Assembly: GCA_024763495.1 (NCBI GenBank)
Contig: JANTFJ010000226.1
Coordinates: 1 to 5,067, forward strand
Direction: 5' to 3'
Origin: Desulfobulbaceae bacterium
GTDB lineage: Bacteria; Desulfobacterota; Desulfobulbia; Desulfobulbales; SURF-16
DNA: 5,067 bases
A model generated the notes under the pieces. It made no database searches. It saw only the letters and a list, made by a program, of their open reading frames with translations, and was not told where the DNA came from. This document shows, one piece after another, positions 1 through 5,067 of the stretch. The position numbers were made by a program, and so were the translations under genes. Positions within the stretch are counted from its first letter, which is position 1; each line of letters begins with the position of its first letter.

Positions 1-80
1 CAGGCTTTACGCGTAATTATATGATTAAATTTCACAAGGGCTATACTCAATAAATATATGCATCATGATTGCAGATTCAA

Positions 81-103
81 CTGCCCCGAAAGGGCCTTTT
101 TTT
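81..103 (+). terminator. Weak terminator-like hairpin with T-tract
   Basis: GCCC (83-86) can pair with GGGC (92-95) around a CGAAA loop, followed by two C and seven T (97-103). The shape is that of a small rho-independent terminator for transcripts arriving from the left. The stem is only 4 bp, so the call is tentative. No upstream gene is visible in the window to need it. Confidence 0.3.
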
Positions 104-125
104 CCAAGCTGAGTCTTGGAAAAAA
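98..125. repeat. Perfect 11-bp stem hairpin
   Basis: TTTTTTCCAAG (98-108) is perfectly complementary to CTTGGAAAAAA (115-125), with a 6-nt loop CTGAGT. The T-run precedes the stem and the A-run follows it on both strands, so this is not a standard terminator in either direction. It partly shares the T-tract of the neighbouring terminator-like element, so the two could be alternative folds. Confidence 0.5.
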
Positions 126-216
126 GCTTAGTCCCTTAGAATTAATTTTCGTGTTTTTTACAACCCTCAAGGGGGTCCTGAAAAGAGTGGCAAGAAATCG
201 AAAACCTTCTTTGAAA

Positions 217-326
217 GTAACTGCTCACAGGGCACCAAATCTTTCCGCAAGCAGGCTGATTTACGTATGACTAATATGCTGCGCCAGCCTGCTCGCAAAA
301 ATCTCCGGCACCCTGTAAACAGTTAC
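217..326 (-). repeat. Long imperfect inverted repeat (42-bp arms)
   Basis: Arms 217-258 and 285-326 are inverted copies with no gaps and a 26-nt loop. Of 42 positions, 31 are complementary. Nine of the 11 mismatches are A·C on the plus strand and therefore become G·U pairs in a minus-strand transcript, where 40 of 42 positions would pair. The left arm begins with GTAACTGCTCA and ends with CAGGCTG. The right arm is the outer half of the 285-370 repeat copy. It may be a structured RNA read on the minus strand or a REP-like DNA palindrome. No transcription signal was identified for it. Confidence 0.65.
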
Positions 327-370
327 AATTAGGGGGGCGATGTTCCGGCACTTACCCCGTGAGTAGTTAC
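285..370 (-). repeat. Dispersed ~90-bp repeat, minus-strand copy
   Basis: The reverse complement of this segment matches 3455-3544 along its whole length, at roughly 80 percent with one gap of about 4 nt. Read on the minus strand it starts GTAACTACTCACGGGG. A middle block, TAATTGTAACTG, is identical in the two copies, as is TTACAGGGTGCCG shortly after it. It ends with a variable tail and CAGGCTG. The two copies lie on either side of the helicase gene in opposite orientation. The outer half (285-326) also pairs with 217-258. Confidence 0.7.
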
Positions 371-390
371 CTTTGAAATAAACAATTTGC

Positions 391-587
391 GTAACTATTC
401 AGGTAGGGGCGAAAAACTGCTCAAACCACCGACCTGTAACTGTTCAGAGGTAAGCGAACGTAGTGAGACTCCGTGTGCTTTAGCTGTGCGTGATAAGGCT
501 GGCACCCATACTTCGCATAAACTTCGCATACTAATGCTATATAAGACAGACTTATCTCGTGCAGATGAAGTGCAGCTGAATAGTTAC
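391..587. repeat. 12-bp inverted repeat of the GTAACTATTCAG motif
   Basis: GTAACTATTCAG at 391-402 recurs exactly as its reverse complement at 576-587. Both belong to the GTAACTRYTCA motif that heads the larger repeats at 217, 436 and 3455 (plus) and at 370 (minus). The segment overlaps the 446-653 unit, so these repeats are interleaved rather than nested neatly. Confidence 0.5.
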
Positions 588-653
588 CAATTTGCATCGC
601 TCTATGACACCGTAAGCGTTCACCAGCAACTTACGGAGTCTACGCTTACCTCT
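446..653. repeat. ~208-bp unit bounded by inverted ends
   Basis: AGAGGTAAGCG (446-456) pairs perfectly with CGCTTACCTCT (643-653). After an 8-nt bulge on the left and one base on the right, AGACTCCGT (466-474) pairs perfectly with ACGGAGTCT (633-641). Inside the right end, CCGTAAG (610-616) and CTTACGG (630-636) form a competing 7-bp hairpin, and GTAAGCG (612-618) can also pair with CGCTTAC (643-649), so the ends can refold. The core has no believable gene. It resembles a short non-autonomous element (MITE-like) or a structured RNA. The GTAAGCG tips recall IS66-family termini, but no 8-bp target duplication is visible. Confidence 0.5.
510..530 (+). repeat. Short tandem repeat, 11-bp period
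   Basis: ACTTCGCATA occurs at 510-519 and again at 521-530. It lies in the core of the 446-653 unit. It may be chance, or a small slippage product. Confidence 0.4.
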
Positions 654-723
654 TTGTCCATTTTGGCCTGCTTACATAGCAACAGTATGCGGCGCAGTCC
701 CAAATGAACGAATCTAAGGGTTC

Positions 724-890
724 ACTCAAAAATAAATTAGTAGAGATAAGGTGTAATGTGGACATTTAGAGAAGTGATCTAATTGCATGCAACCGCAGGC
801 GTAGCACAGCTACGCCTCTGGATTACATAATTGCAGATCGCTTTTCTAAATGTCCACATTGTGCCTTAGAATGCGAAGTTATTTTTGAGT
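724..890 (+). repeat. Near-complete 167-bp palindrome (long hairpin)
   Basis: The two halves are inverted copies centred near 807. The outer arm of 12 bp (724-735 with 879-890) is perfect. The 34-bp core (747-780 with 835-868) has 29 Watson-Crick pairs, and its five differences are all G·U in a plus-strand RNA. The tip is a perfect 9-bp stem (797-805 with 809-817) closed by ACA. Short unpaired stretches separate these blocks, and weaker symmetry may continue outward towards 712 and 903. It begins 6 bp beyond the helicase stop codon, so a helicase mRNA would run into it, but it lacks the terminal T-tract of an ordinary terminator. Possible identities are a MITE-like palindrome, an antisense structured RNA or an mRNA-stabilising stem. 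Confidence 0.75.
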
Positions 891-896
891 TAGCCT

Positions 897-3383
897 TTAA
901 TCAGCTATTTTTTTAAGATATTTGCGGTGGGCCAGCATGATTTTTATTTCACCATAAGAGTATTCATCTCCAAGTGATTTTTTAATCTCTCCTAGAAAAT
1001 TCTGTCCCATTTCATTAAATTTTTTTTCAATAGCCTGCTGTTTTTCCGGGGAAAGCAGCAAGTTGACATCTAAATCGCCTTTTTCGACAAAAAAAGCAAG
1101 GTGGCCTTCAATGGTAGAGTTGACCAGGCCCCTTTCCTCGGCAATCCGGCTGATGGTCAATCCTGAGTTAAACAGGGCAAGACTGGTTTGTTTAGTGTCC
1201 TGCACGGGTGCCTTGTCTGTTTTTGGTTTGGTTTTTTCCTCCTCTTTAGTCGGCTCCGGCAGAACGATTTCGGTAATTTTATGCTTTTGCCGGTAATCCG
1301 TGACCAAGGACACCAGTTCTTCTCCATATTTTTTCGCTGTTACTTTGCCAACTCCTTTGATTTTTTTAAGTTCGGAAATACTGTCGGGCAGAAAAACGGC
1401 AATCTGGATTACCACACTTTGATGTAAAATCTGGAAATGGGCAACACCGGTTTCCTTTGCTTTTGCCGTCCGCCACTCCTTCAGGTTCTGGAAAAGTTCA
1501 GGATGACCGACATCCGATTCACTGTAAACTGGAGCCTGATGTTTTTTCTTTTTATCCGGTTTAAAGTCCAGTTCTGCGGCTGTAATGGCCCGCAGGTAGC
1601 TTGTCGTTGAAAATTCAGTTTCACAACATTTAATACCCGCGAGTTTTATTGCTGTTTCCAGTTTGAAATTGTTCAGAGCCTTTTTGATTTTTTTGTCAAG
1701 TTCGGCATTATCTGTTTCAACGCCCATGTCTTGGCTTAATTCAGTAAAAATGACAGAAAATTTGTCTTGAAACCATTTGGAAGCCTTGGTTATTCTTTCT
1801 AGAATAACGGGATCTGCTTCCGGCAGTTTATCTGAAAAAAGGGTGTTTAACTGGGCTGCAAAGTTTTTGCCGACTTTAAAAATTTCATCATCGCTCCGGC
1901 GCAGCACCTGGCGGATGTCCCTGATGTTTGTTGTCTGCACCACTTTGTTGTTACCGAGCAGCAGCCGGGCAAGATAATTCAGGCGCCCGGCTAATAAGTT
2001 AAAATTAAAACAGTCAAGCAGGATATGGCGTTGATAGCTTATTTTGGCGGCATGGAGCAGCTCCTTAGTGGGCTGGTTATTACTGGAATTCCGGTCAAAC
2101 AGTAATATCGCGTTATCGGTTTTTAATCCCTGGCTGGTGATAGGGGAACTGAGGACAATGCCTTCCAGGGTCTTGCATCGGCTCAGGGCCACATAGACCT
2201 GGCCATGAGCAAAGGCGGCCCTGGCGTCAATGATAGCCTTATCAAAGGTAAGGCCCTGGCTTTTATGAATGGTGATGGCCCATGCCGGCTTCAAGGGATA
2301 CTGGTTGAATTCGCCGATGACTTCTTCCTTGATTTCCCTGGTTTGTTCTTCAATCGTGTATTTTATATTTTCCCAGGTAACCGGCTTAACCACGATTTCA
2401 TGGGGATCTCCAGGGCAGCAGACCTTGATGCCTTTGTTTGAAATTTCTGTTACTTTGCCGATTTTTCCATTGTAATAAAGTTTGTCCGGCGAGATGTCAT
2501 TACGGACAAACATCACTTGCGCCCCTTCTTTGAGAAGAAGAGTGGCCGAGGTGGGAAAAATATATTCGGGGAAATCTTTACTGATTTCCGCTTCAAAGGT
2601 ATATCCTTTTTGAGGTAAATTCTTTAATCTGGCCTGATTGATGGTCTCGGCTTTATGGTTATGGGTAGTCAGAGTGATGTATCCCTGGTCATTATCCGGG
2701 GTAAAATCAGGAAGGTAGCGTTGATTAAGTTTGTTTATACCGGCCTGGTCAAGCCGGTTGTCGCGAACCTGGTTAAGCAATTTGATAAAAGCGGTATCGG
2801 ACTGGCGATAGATATGTTTCAGTTCAATGGTAATAAATTCAGTCTGGGCCAGGGCCTTGCTGCTGAAAAAATAAACTGATTCATAATATTCCTGTAAGAG
2901 TTGCCATTCCTTTTGTTTGGCCACCGGGGAGAGTTGATGCAGGTCGCCGATCATCAGGAGTTGCACGCCGCCAAAGGGTTCATTGTTTCGACGATGACGG
3001 CGCAGGACAGCATCTATAGCGTCGAGCAAATCAGCGCGAACCATACTTATTTCATCAATTACCAGCAGATCAAGACTTTTTATGATCTGTTTTTTCTCCT
3101 TGCTGAACCTGAATTGCCGCTGACGATTACGTTCATGAGTTTCACTGCCCGGTACAAACGGGGCAAAGGGCAGTTGAAAAAAAGAATGCAGGGTTACGCC
3201 GCCCGCATTAATGGCCGCAACCCCGGTAGGGGCTGTTATAATCATGCGTTTAGCCGAGTTTTTATGCAGGTTATGAAGAAACGTGGTCTTGCCGGTGCCG
3301 GCCTTTCCTGTCAAAAATATATTGTGACCGGTAAACTGAACAAAATTATCGGCAAGTTCGAGTTCGGGATTTTTTAAACTCAT
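897..3383 (-). CDS. Pif1/RecD-like SF1B DNA helicase with HRDC and HTH domains
   Basis: This 828-residue protein is an ATP-dependent DNA helicase, expected in the cytoplasm and of the 5'-to-3' superfamily 1B class. Visible motifs are Walker A GKAGTGKT (26-33), motif Ia TAPTGVAAINAGG (50-62), Walker B DEISM (110-114), motif III GDLHQLSPV (146-154), motif IV IYRQ (191-194), motif V TIHKSQGLTFD (371-381) and motif VI YVALSRC (397-403) with the arginine finger R402. All catalytic residues are present. Residues 435-620 are an unassigned helical linker. Residues 627-695 look like an HRDC domain (GVGKVTAKKYGEEL), a charged linker follows at 703-730, and residues 735-815 resemble the helix-turn-helix domain found at the C-terminus of some RecQ-type helicases (GLTISRIAEERGLVNSTIEGHL). 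The ATG at 3383 is favoured because Walker A begins 25 residues later, leaving no room for a later start. Its ribosome site is weak, AAGG 13 nt upstream. The role is probably in resolving structured DNA during replication, repair or recombination; the specific substrate is unknown. Confidence 0.93.
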   Translation of the reverse strand: MSLKNPELELADNFVQFTGHNIFLTGKAGTGKTTFLHNLHKNSAKRMIITAPTGVAAINAGGVTLHSFFQLPFAPFVPGSETHERNRQRQFRFSKEKKQIIKSLDLLVIDEISMVRADLLDAIDAVLRRHRRNNEPFGGVQLLMIGDLHQLSPVAKQKEWQLLQEYYESVYFFSSKALAQTEFITIELKHIYRQSDTAFIKLLNQVRDNRLDQAGINKLNQRYLPDFTPDNDQGYITLTTHNHKAETINQARLKNLPQKGYTFEAEISKDFPEYIFPTSATLLLKEGAQVMFVRNDISPDKLYYNGKIGKVTEISNKGIKVCCPGDPHEIVVKPVTWENIKYTIEEQTREIKEEVIGEFNQYPLKPAWAITIHKSQGLTFDKAIIDARAAFAHGQVYVALSRCKTLEGIVLSSPITSQGLKTDNAILLFDRNSSNNQPTKELLHAAKISYQRHILLDCFNFNLLAGRLNYLARLLLGNNKVVQTTNIRDIRQVLRRSDDEIFKVGKNFAAQLNTLFSDKLPEADPVILERITKASKWFQDKFSVIFTELSQDMGVETDNAELDKKIKKALNNFKLETAIKLAGIKCCETEFSTTSYLRAITAAELDFKPDKKKKHQAPVYSESDVGHPELFQNLKEWRTAKAKETGVAHFQILHQSVVIQIAVFLPDSISELKKIKGVGKVTAKKYGEELVSLVTDYRQKHKITEIVLPEPTKEEEKTKPKTDKAPVQDTKQTSLALFNSGLTISRIAEERGLVNSTIEGHLAFFVEKGDLDVNLLLSPEKQQAIEKKFNEMGQNFLGEIKKSLGDEYSYGEIKIMLAHRKYLKKIAD

Positions 3384-3395
3384 GGCAGATTCTGT

Positions 3396-3434
3396 ACCTT
3401 ATTTTTTTATAATTATTCAAGAGAATATTGAAAA
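3396..3434 (-). promoter_or_regulatory. Possible helicase promoter and weak ribosome site
   Basis: On the minus strand, TTTTCA (3429-3434) is followed after 17 nt by TATAAA (3406-3411), a 4/6 and 5/6 match to the sigma-70 boxes. AAGG (3397-3400) lies 13 nt before the ATG, farther than usual. The implied leader would be only about 16 nt. The region is very AT-rich, so chance matches are likely. If real, it would let the helicase be transcribed independently of the upstream MFS gene. Confidence 0.3.
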
Positions 3435-3454
3435 GTCTTAACCCTTCTTCTACT

Positions 3455-3544
3455 GTAACTACTCATGGGGTAAGCGTCCTAACTTCGCTAACCCCTGTAA
3501 TTGTAACTGGTTACAGGGTGCCGCATATTTCCGCGATCAGCCTG
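3455..3544 (+). repeat. Dispersed ~90-bp repeat, plus-strand copy
   Basis: This is the partner of the inverted copy at 285-370. It folds into two successive stems: GGGGTAAGCG (3467-3476) with CGCTAACCCC (3486-3495), 9 of 10 paired, and CCCTGTAA (3493-3500) with TTACAGGG (3511-3518), 8 of 8 paired. They share three bases, so they partly exclude each other. Its second half (from GTAACTGG at 3503) resembles the half copy at 217-258. It fills most of the 153-bp spacer between the two genes and overlaps the last codons and TGA stop of the MFS gene. No T-tract follows the stems on the minus strand, so it is not an obvious terminator. Confidence 0.7.
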
Positions 3545-4823
3545 TCTTTTTAACAGCAATAAGCCTGTAACCCGTCCATGTTATGCCTGGCAGGAGAAAC
3601 AGCAGGGCCAGCCGGAAAACCACCTGGCGGGGATGGAGGCCATGATCCAGGGCCGCACCGGTAAAATAAGTTGACAGGCTTAGAACAAAGGTGAGCAGGG
3701 CCATTTCCGCGGCAAATACCCGGCCCCGGAACTTGTCCGGTACCAGCTGCTGGAGCAGGGTAGTGCTGAATACCCATTGCACAGCTCCGCCGATGTGACC
3801 GCAAAGGACAAAGAGAGCGGCCCAGGCCAGGGTCGGGGCTTGACTGAAGAGCAGATAGCTGGCCGAGGAAATAAAAAAAGACATTCCTATTGAACGGTAC
3901 ATGGATTTATTGCTTTCGCCAAGAAAACGCCAGGCCAGGACAGGGCCAAGGGCTGCTCCCATGCCCCGGAAACTGTAAAGAACTCCGCTGTAGCCTCCCT
4001 GGCCGGAACTGCTGAACACCTGTTCGCCGAAAACGGTAAGCATTACCAGGATGCCGCCTGACAGGGCCCAGCCGCTTTTTACCAGGAGCAGCATGGCCAC
4101 CTGGCTGTTATCTGTTACATATTGGAATCCTTCCCGCAGGTCGTTAATGCCCAGTAACTCCGGCAGGCCGGTTTTTTTCGTCTTTATTGGTTGATTATGC
4201 GGCAAATCAAGGCGGCTCATGATCAAGGCCGAAAACAAAAATGAGGCGGCGTCAATGATTATGGCAGCGCGCCAGCCAAAGGAGGCCGAGACAAAACCGC
4301 CCAGGGCCGCGCCAACGGCCAGCATCAGCGACCATGTTGCCCCGCTTAAACCATTGGCCACATTTAATTCTTCCGGTTGACAGAGATTTGGTACCGATGC
4401 CCGCCTGGCCGGGTCGGCAAACGTCCACAGTGATTCCTGTACCAGGGCCAGGAGATAAATTAACCAGACCTGTTCTGCTGTTTTAACAAATAAAAATAAT
4501 AAAACCACCAGGACCCGGAGCAGGTCGCAGGTAACCATGATGGTTTTTCTGGAAATTTTGTCGGACAGCACCCCGGCGGCTGGGCCGAGAATACTGGTGG
4601 GCATAAATTTGGCCAGCAGGAACCAGCTTACCGCCTGGCCGGAACCCGTTAGCCTGCTAAGCAGGACAAAAATGCCGATATAGTTGAACCAGTTGCCCAG
4701 CTGGCTGATAACACCGGCTATCCAGAAGCGGCGAAACCTGGAATTGGCTGCAAGTAATTTGAAATATGAACGATATTCACCGGCGGAATAAGGCGAGGGA
4801 TTTTTTGAATTTTTTTTTGGCAT
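3537..4823 (-). CDS. MFS transporter, probable small-molecule exporter
   Basis: A 428-residue inner-membrane protein of the major facilitator superfamily, within the usual length for 12-helix members. Hydrophobic segments alternate with short loops throughout (for example 32-57, 65-86, 97-113, 117-136, 160-180, 186-203, 243-268, 279-299, 310-328, 331-357, 370-392 and 401-421). The cytoplasmic loop between helices 2 and 3 carries the family motif A as GVLSDKISRK (84-93). DPARRASVPNL (137-147), after helix 4, is typical of the MFS_3/EntS-like branch of proton-driven drug or siderophore exporters. A polar loop (207-240) separates the two six-helix halves. The start at 4823 is supported by AGGGA seven nt upstream. 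Substrate is not predictable. Sampled lines are clearly more GC-rich than those of the downstream helicase (about 53-67 versus 32-48 percent). The last codons lie inside the 3455-3544 repeat, so the C-terminus may have been reshaped by it. Confidence 0.9.
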   Translation of the reverse strand: MPKKNSKNPSPYSAGEYRSYFKLLAANSRFRRFWIAGVISQLGNWFNYIGIFVLLSRLTGSGQAVSWFLLAKFMPTSILGPAAGVLSDKISRKTIMVTCDLLRVLVVLLFLFVKTAEQVWLIYLLALVQESLWTFADPARRASVPNLCQPEELNVANGLSGATWSLMLAVGAALGGFVSASFGWRAAIIIDAASFLFSALIMSRLDLPHNQPIKTKKTGLPELLGINDLREGFQYVTDNSQVAMLLLVKSGWALSGGILVMLTVFGEQVFSSSGQGGYSGVLYSFRGMGAALGPVLAWRFLGESNKSMYRSIGMSFFISSASYLLFSQAPTLAWAALFVLCGHIGGAVQWVFSTTLLQQLVPDKFRGRVFAAEMALLTFVLSLSTYFTGAALDHGLHPRQVVFRLALLFLLPGITWTGYRLIAVKKTG

Positions 4824-4830
4824 TAAATTT

Positions 4831-4835
4831 TCCCT
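4831..4835 (-). promoter_or_regulatory. Ribosome binding site of the MFS gene
   Basis: AGGGA on the minus strand stands 7 nt before the ATG at 4823, a normal spacing. It fixes the chosen start. Confidence 0.6.
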
Positions 4836-4860
4836 GATAGGGTCGTAACTTTGCCGGGCT

Positions 4861-4903
4861 CCTGAAAAGCAGGGATATTTATCCGTTCAGGTTTTATTTT
4901 TTT
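4861..4903 (+). terminator. Hairpin followed by a T-tract
   Basis: CCTGAA (4861-4866) pairs with TTCAGG (4886-4891). Within it GGATA (4873-4877) pairs with TATCC (4880-4884) around a TT loop. A run of mostly T follows (4892-4903). This has terminator shape on the plus strand, although no plus-strand gene lies upstream, so it could only stop antisense transcription. On the minus strand the same hairpin would sit in the MFS leader without a downstream T-tract. Confidence 0.35.
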
Positions 4904-4905
4904 AT

Positions 4906-4941
4906 TTGACATGGATGATTTCACTGGTCATAGTACACTAT
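4906..4941 (+). promoter_or_regulatory. Promoter-like boxes with overlapping palindrome
   Basis: A consensus -35 box TTGACA (4906-4911) is followed after 17 nt by CATAGT (4929-4934), a 4/6 match to a -10 box. The palindrome ATAGTACACTAT (4930-4941) overlaps the -10 region, a position where a repressor operator could act. Transcription would run rightwards out of the window, opposite to all genes seen here. No start codon with a good ribosome site follows before the edge. Confidence 0.35.
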
Positions 4942-4961
4942 TATTTTTCAGAGAGTATAAT

Positions 4962-5067
4962 TTATTCTGTCAAAGGATAGCGATCAATAAACCACACCTT
5001 GACTTTTGAGAAGGCACGGCCTGTAAGCGTTTCAGGGATGCCGCCATGTGCCCGTTTCAACGCTCGC
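4962..5067 (-). CDS. C-terminal end of an unidentified protein (partial)
   Basis: A minus-strand frame is open from the right edge for 34 codons and ends at TAA (4962-4964). The residues end in KVKVWFIDRYPLTE, which reads like real coding sequence, but I do not recognise the family. It lies 138 bp upstream of the MFS start on the same strand. If the GTAAGCG at 5023-5029 is an insertion-sequence tip, only the last 19 or so codons would be original gene and the frame beyond 5023 would be fortuitous. Confidence 0.4.
   Translation of the reverse strand, partial: RALKRAHGGIPETLTGRAFSKVKVWFIDRYPLTE
5023..5067 (+). mobile_element. Possible IS66-family end running off the window
   Basis: GTAAGCG at 5023-5029 matches the terminal heptamer characteristic of IS66-family elements, and the following sequence to the edge is more GC-rich than the AT-rich DNA before it. 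Only 45 bp are visible. No transposase, second end or 8-bp duplication can be checked. The same heptamer also occurs at 450-456, 612-618 and 3470-3476 in the local repeats, so it may instead belong to that family. Confidence 0.25.

Larger units (their letters stand above)
1..716. other. Gene-free, repeat-rich intergenic region
   Basis: No convincing coding region is seen here on either strand. The two open frames of moderate length (58-270 and 387-707) run straight through inverted repeats, lack a good ribosome binding site and give low-complexity, unrecognisable peptides. The content is instead several inverted-repeat units described separately: 98-125, 217-326, 285-370, 391-587 and 446-653. 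Positions 1-80 and roughly 126-216 show nothing I can name. Confidence 0.6.

Noticed and set aside
58..270. 70-codon plus-strand open frame
   Set aside because: It runs through the 98-125 hairpin and the left arm of the 217-326 stem, has no ribosome site, and its peptide resembles nothing recognisable.
217..660. CRISPR array
   Set aside because: The repeated motifs occur in both orientations with irregular spacing and variable flanks, unlike evenly spaced direct repeats.
387..707. 106-codon plus-strand open frame
   Set aside because: It spans the 446-653 inverted-repeat unit. The peptide composition follows the repeats and there is no ribosome binding site, so it is most likely an accidental frame.
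724..890. Ordinary rho-independent terminator of the helicase
   Set aside because: The stem is far too long and no T-tract follows it on the minus strand. It may still stop transcription by another route.
2901..3377. 158-codon plus-strand open frame antisense to the helicase
   Set aside because: The minus-strand helicase there contains intact Walker A, Walker B and motif III, so this is a shadow frame.
3384..3536. Tight MFS-helicase operon
   Set aside because: The 153-bp spacer holds folded repeats and a possible separate promoter, and the genes share no obvious function, so co-transcription cannot be asserted.
3550..3804. 84-codon minus-strand frame within the MFS gene
   Set aside because: It is a shifted frame inside a well-supported transporter, rich in Pro, Gly and Arg as expected of a GC-rich shadow.

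Overview
The window is bacterial DNA. Two full-length genes lie on the minus strand: a major facilitator superfamily (MFS) exporter (3537-4823) and, downstream of it, a Pif1/RecD-like superfamily 1B DNA helicase (897-3383) with C-terminal HRDC and helix-turn-helix domains. A short reading frame on the same strand enters from the right edge and stops at 4962. The organism cannot be named from this. Helicases of this build are familiar from Bacteroidota, Desulfobacterota and similar groups, and the repeat-rich spacers suggest an environmental Gram-negative genome. That placement is inference.

Layout from left to right. Positions 1-896 hold no convincing gene. They are packed with inverted repeats: a small perfect hairpin (98-125), a long stem (217-326), a 208-bp unit with inverted ends (446-653), and a near-complete palindrome (724-890) that ends 6 bp from the helicase stop codon. 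Then come the helicase (897-3383), a 153-bp spacer filled mostly by a 90-bp repeat (3455-3544), the MFS gene (3537-4823), and a right-hand intergenic region with a T-tract hairpin, a plus-strand promoter-like pair and the partial reading frame.

The most notable pattern is one dispersed repeat family, headed by the motif GTAACTRYTCA. It appears as a full copy of about 90 bp on each side of the helicase in opposite orientation (285-370 on minus, 3455-3544 on plus), plus a half copy and several isolated heads. In two of the long stems the arm differences are strongly strand-polarised. In 217-326, nine of eleven become G-U pairs only in the minus-strand RNA. In the 34-bp core of 724-890, all five become G-U pairs only in the plus-strand RNA. 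This suggests either selection on folded RNA or strand-biased C-to-T change in extruded hairpins.

The two main genes share a strand, but the folded repeat between them, a possible separate promoter and a visible difference in base composition argue against a tightly coupled operon. No shared pathway is evident. The helicase probably acts on structured DNA in replication or repair, and the MFS protein probably exports an unknown small molecule.
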